This document shows, one piece after another, positions 63,481 to 64,000 of a stretch of 64,000 nt of DNA (position 1 is the first letter of the stretch; each line of letters begins with the position of its first letter). The stretch covers positions 71,750,001 through 71,814,000 of the forward strand of contig NC_064834.1 of NCBI RefSeq assembly GCF_024166365.1. The letters run 5' to 3'. This DNA comes from Elephas maximus indicus (taxonomy: Eukaryota; Chordata; Mammalia; Proboscidea; Elephantidae). The notes beneath the pieces are model-generated. The model did not search any database. It saw only the letters and a program-made list of their open reading frames with translations, and was not told the origin of the DNA. The translations under genes and the position numbers were made by a program.

Positions 63481-63649
63481 ACCAACCAAACTAAACCTGT
63501 TGCCATCCAGTCAATTCTGACTCATACCAACTCTATAGGACAGAGTAGAACTGGTCCATAGAGTTTTCAAGGAGCGTCTGGTGGGTTCAAACTGCCAACC
63601 TTTTGGTTAGCAGCCATACCACTTAACCATTATACCACCAGGTTTTCCA
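63481..63649 (-). mobile_element. AfroSINE, third of three in one target site
   Basis: 'tgttgccatccagtcaattc', 'gtagaactggtccatagag', 'gtgggttcaaactgccaacc', 'ataccaccaggttttcca'. Flanked by CTAAAGGTAAT (63470-63480) and TTAAGGGTAAT (63650-63660). Confidence 0.96.
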
Positions 63650-63660
63650 TTAAGGGTAAT

Positions 63661-64000
63661 AGGAGAGAATATTTTAATTCAGGACTAGCCTTTTTTAAAA
63701 ATCCAAGACATATGGAGTGCATATACGGAGCCGTTCCTTTCCAAGTAATCTTCAACCGCTCCAGGATGGTTGACCCCATGACCCCTGTTGATCCTGGTTC
63801 CCAAGGTCAACTCCCATATCATTAAAAAGGGTCAGTCTTCAGTAATGGGCACTTTCCCCTAAAGACTCAATATTCGTTTGCCATTAACATGATGTGTTGT
63901 TTGGAATCCTCTGGGCTTACTGGAATTTCTCTGAAGCTCTTCGGATACCTAAGGAATAATGTTAAGACATCAGAATTTTTCGTAACAACTTCAGGAGAGA
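63661..64000. other. Unassigned DNA to the window end
   Basis: No repeat or exon recognised in the last 340 bp. Confidence 0.4.

Noticed and set aside
1-64000. tRNA genes, CRISPR arrays, bacterial operons or replication origins
   Set aside because: The tRNA-like A and B boxes all belong to SINEs with SINE bodies attached. There are no regularly spaced direct repeats with unique spacers and no long bacterial-style frames.

Overview
This window is mammalian nuclear DNA without any protein-coding gene I can support. The repeat content points to an afrotherian, most likely an elephant or another paenungulate. About thirty tRNA-headed SINEs of the AfroSINE type are present. Their bodies read like 'ccctggtggc...ggttcgaatcc...agggtcgctatgagtcgg', and they end in T/G-rich tails. 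An RTE-clade LINE accompanies them, and its 3' end ('...gagtcggaaccgactcg...cctaacaacaacaac') shares sequence with the SINE tail. Family names come from my recognition of consensus motifs, not from a database search.

Layout. 0-11 kb: scattered AfroSINEs, an old L2 broken by an RTE end and a SINE (2.56-3.3 kb), a repeat-poor stretch (3.3-5.84 kb), an RTE copy (6.92-7.84 kb), an L2 with a MIR inside it (8.69-9.17 kb) and a GGAT microsatellite (9.41 kb). 11-20.3 kb: an LTR-like block, a ~377-bp chimeric SINE, a 1.8-kb L1 3' half, and a second L1 3' end that hosts a solo LTR and a SINE. 20-32.6 kb: dense AfroSINEs, two chimeric SINEs, a near-perfect 34-bp inverted repeat at 27.3 kb, MIRs and a 1.2-kb RTE copy with clear target-site duplications. 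33-41 kb: repeat-poor DNA with L2, MER5A, MIR and several SINEs. 41.5-52 kb: L2, antisense RTE, a hAT remnant, L1M, a 1.3-kb RTE, a long variant of the chimeric SINE and a HAL1-like element. 52-64 kb: a hAT cluster with an internally grown minisatellite, a chimeric SINE, an L1 3' end, LTR remnants, L2, and a run of three AfroSINEs at 63.1-63.65 kb inserted one after another into the same target sequence.

The interest therefore lies in retrotransposition rather than genes. The most notable observations are: (1) a ~377-bp SINE family defined here from five copies, built from an unknown head, an AfroSINE segment and an RTE 3' end; (2) insertions of pure A(n)T(n), two of them in repeats whose empty site is visible elsewhere in the window; (3) repeated insertion into one target site, four target copies around three SINEs; (4) AfroSINE copies that keep the 5' tRNA head, lack the 3' end and still have good target duplications; (5) a hairpin-forming inverted repeat far more symmetrical than old transposon sequence should be. 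All open reading frames seen are short, lack recognisable domains outside RTE/L1 sequence, and mostly lie in repeats. I regard the window as intergenic or deep intronic.
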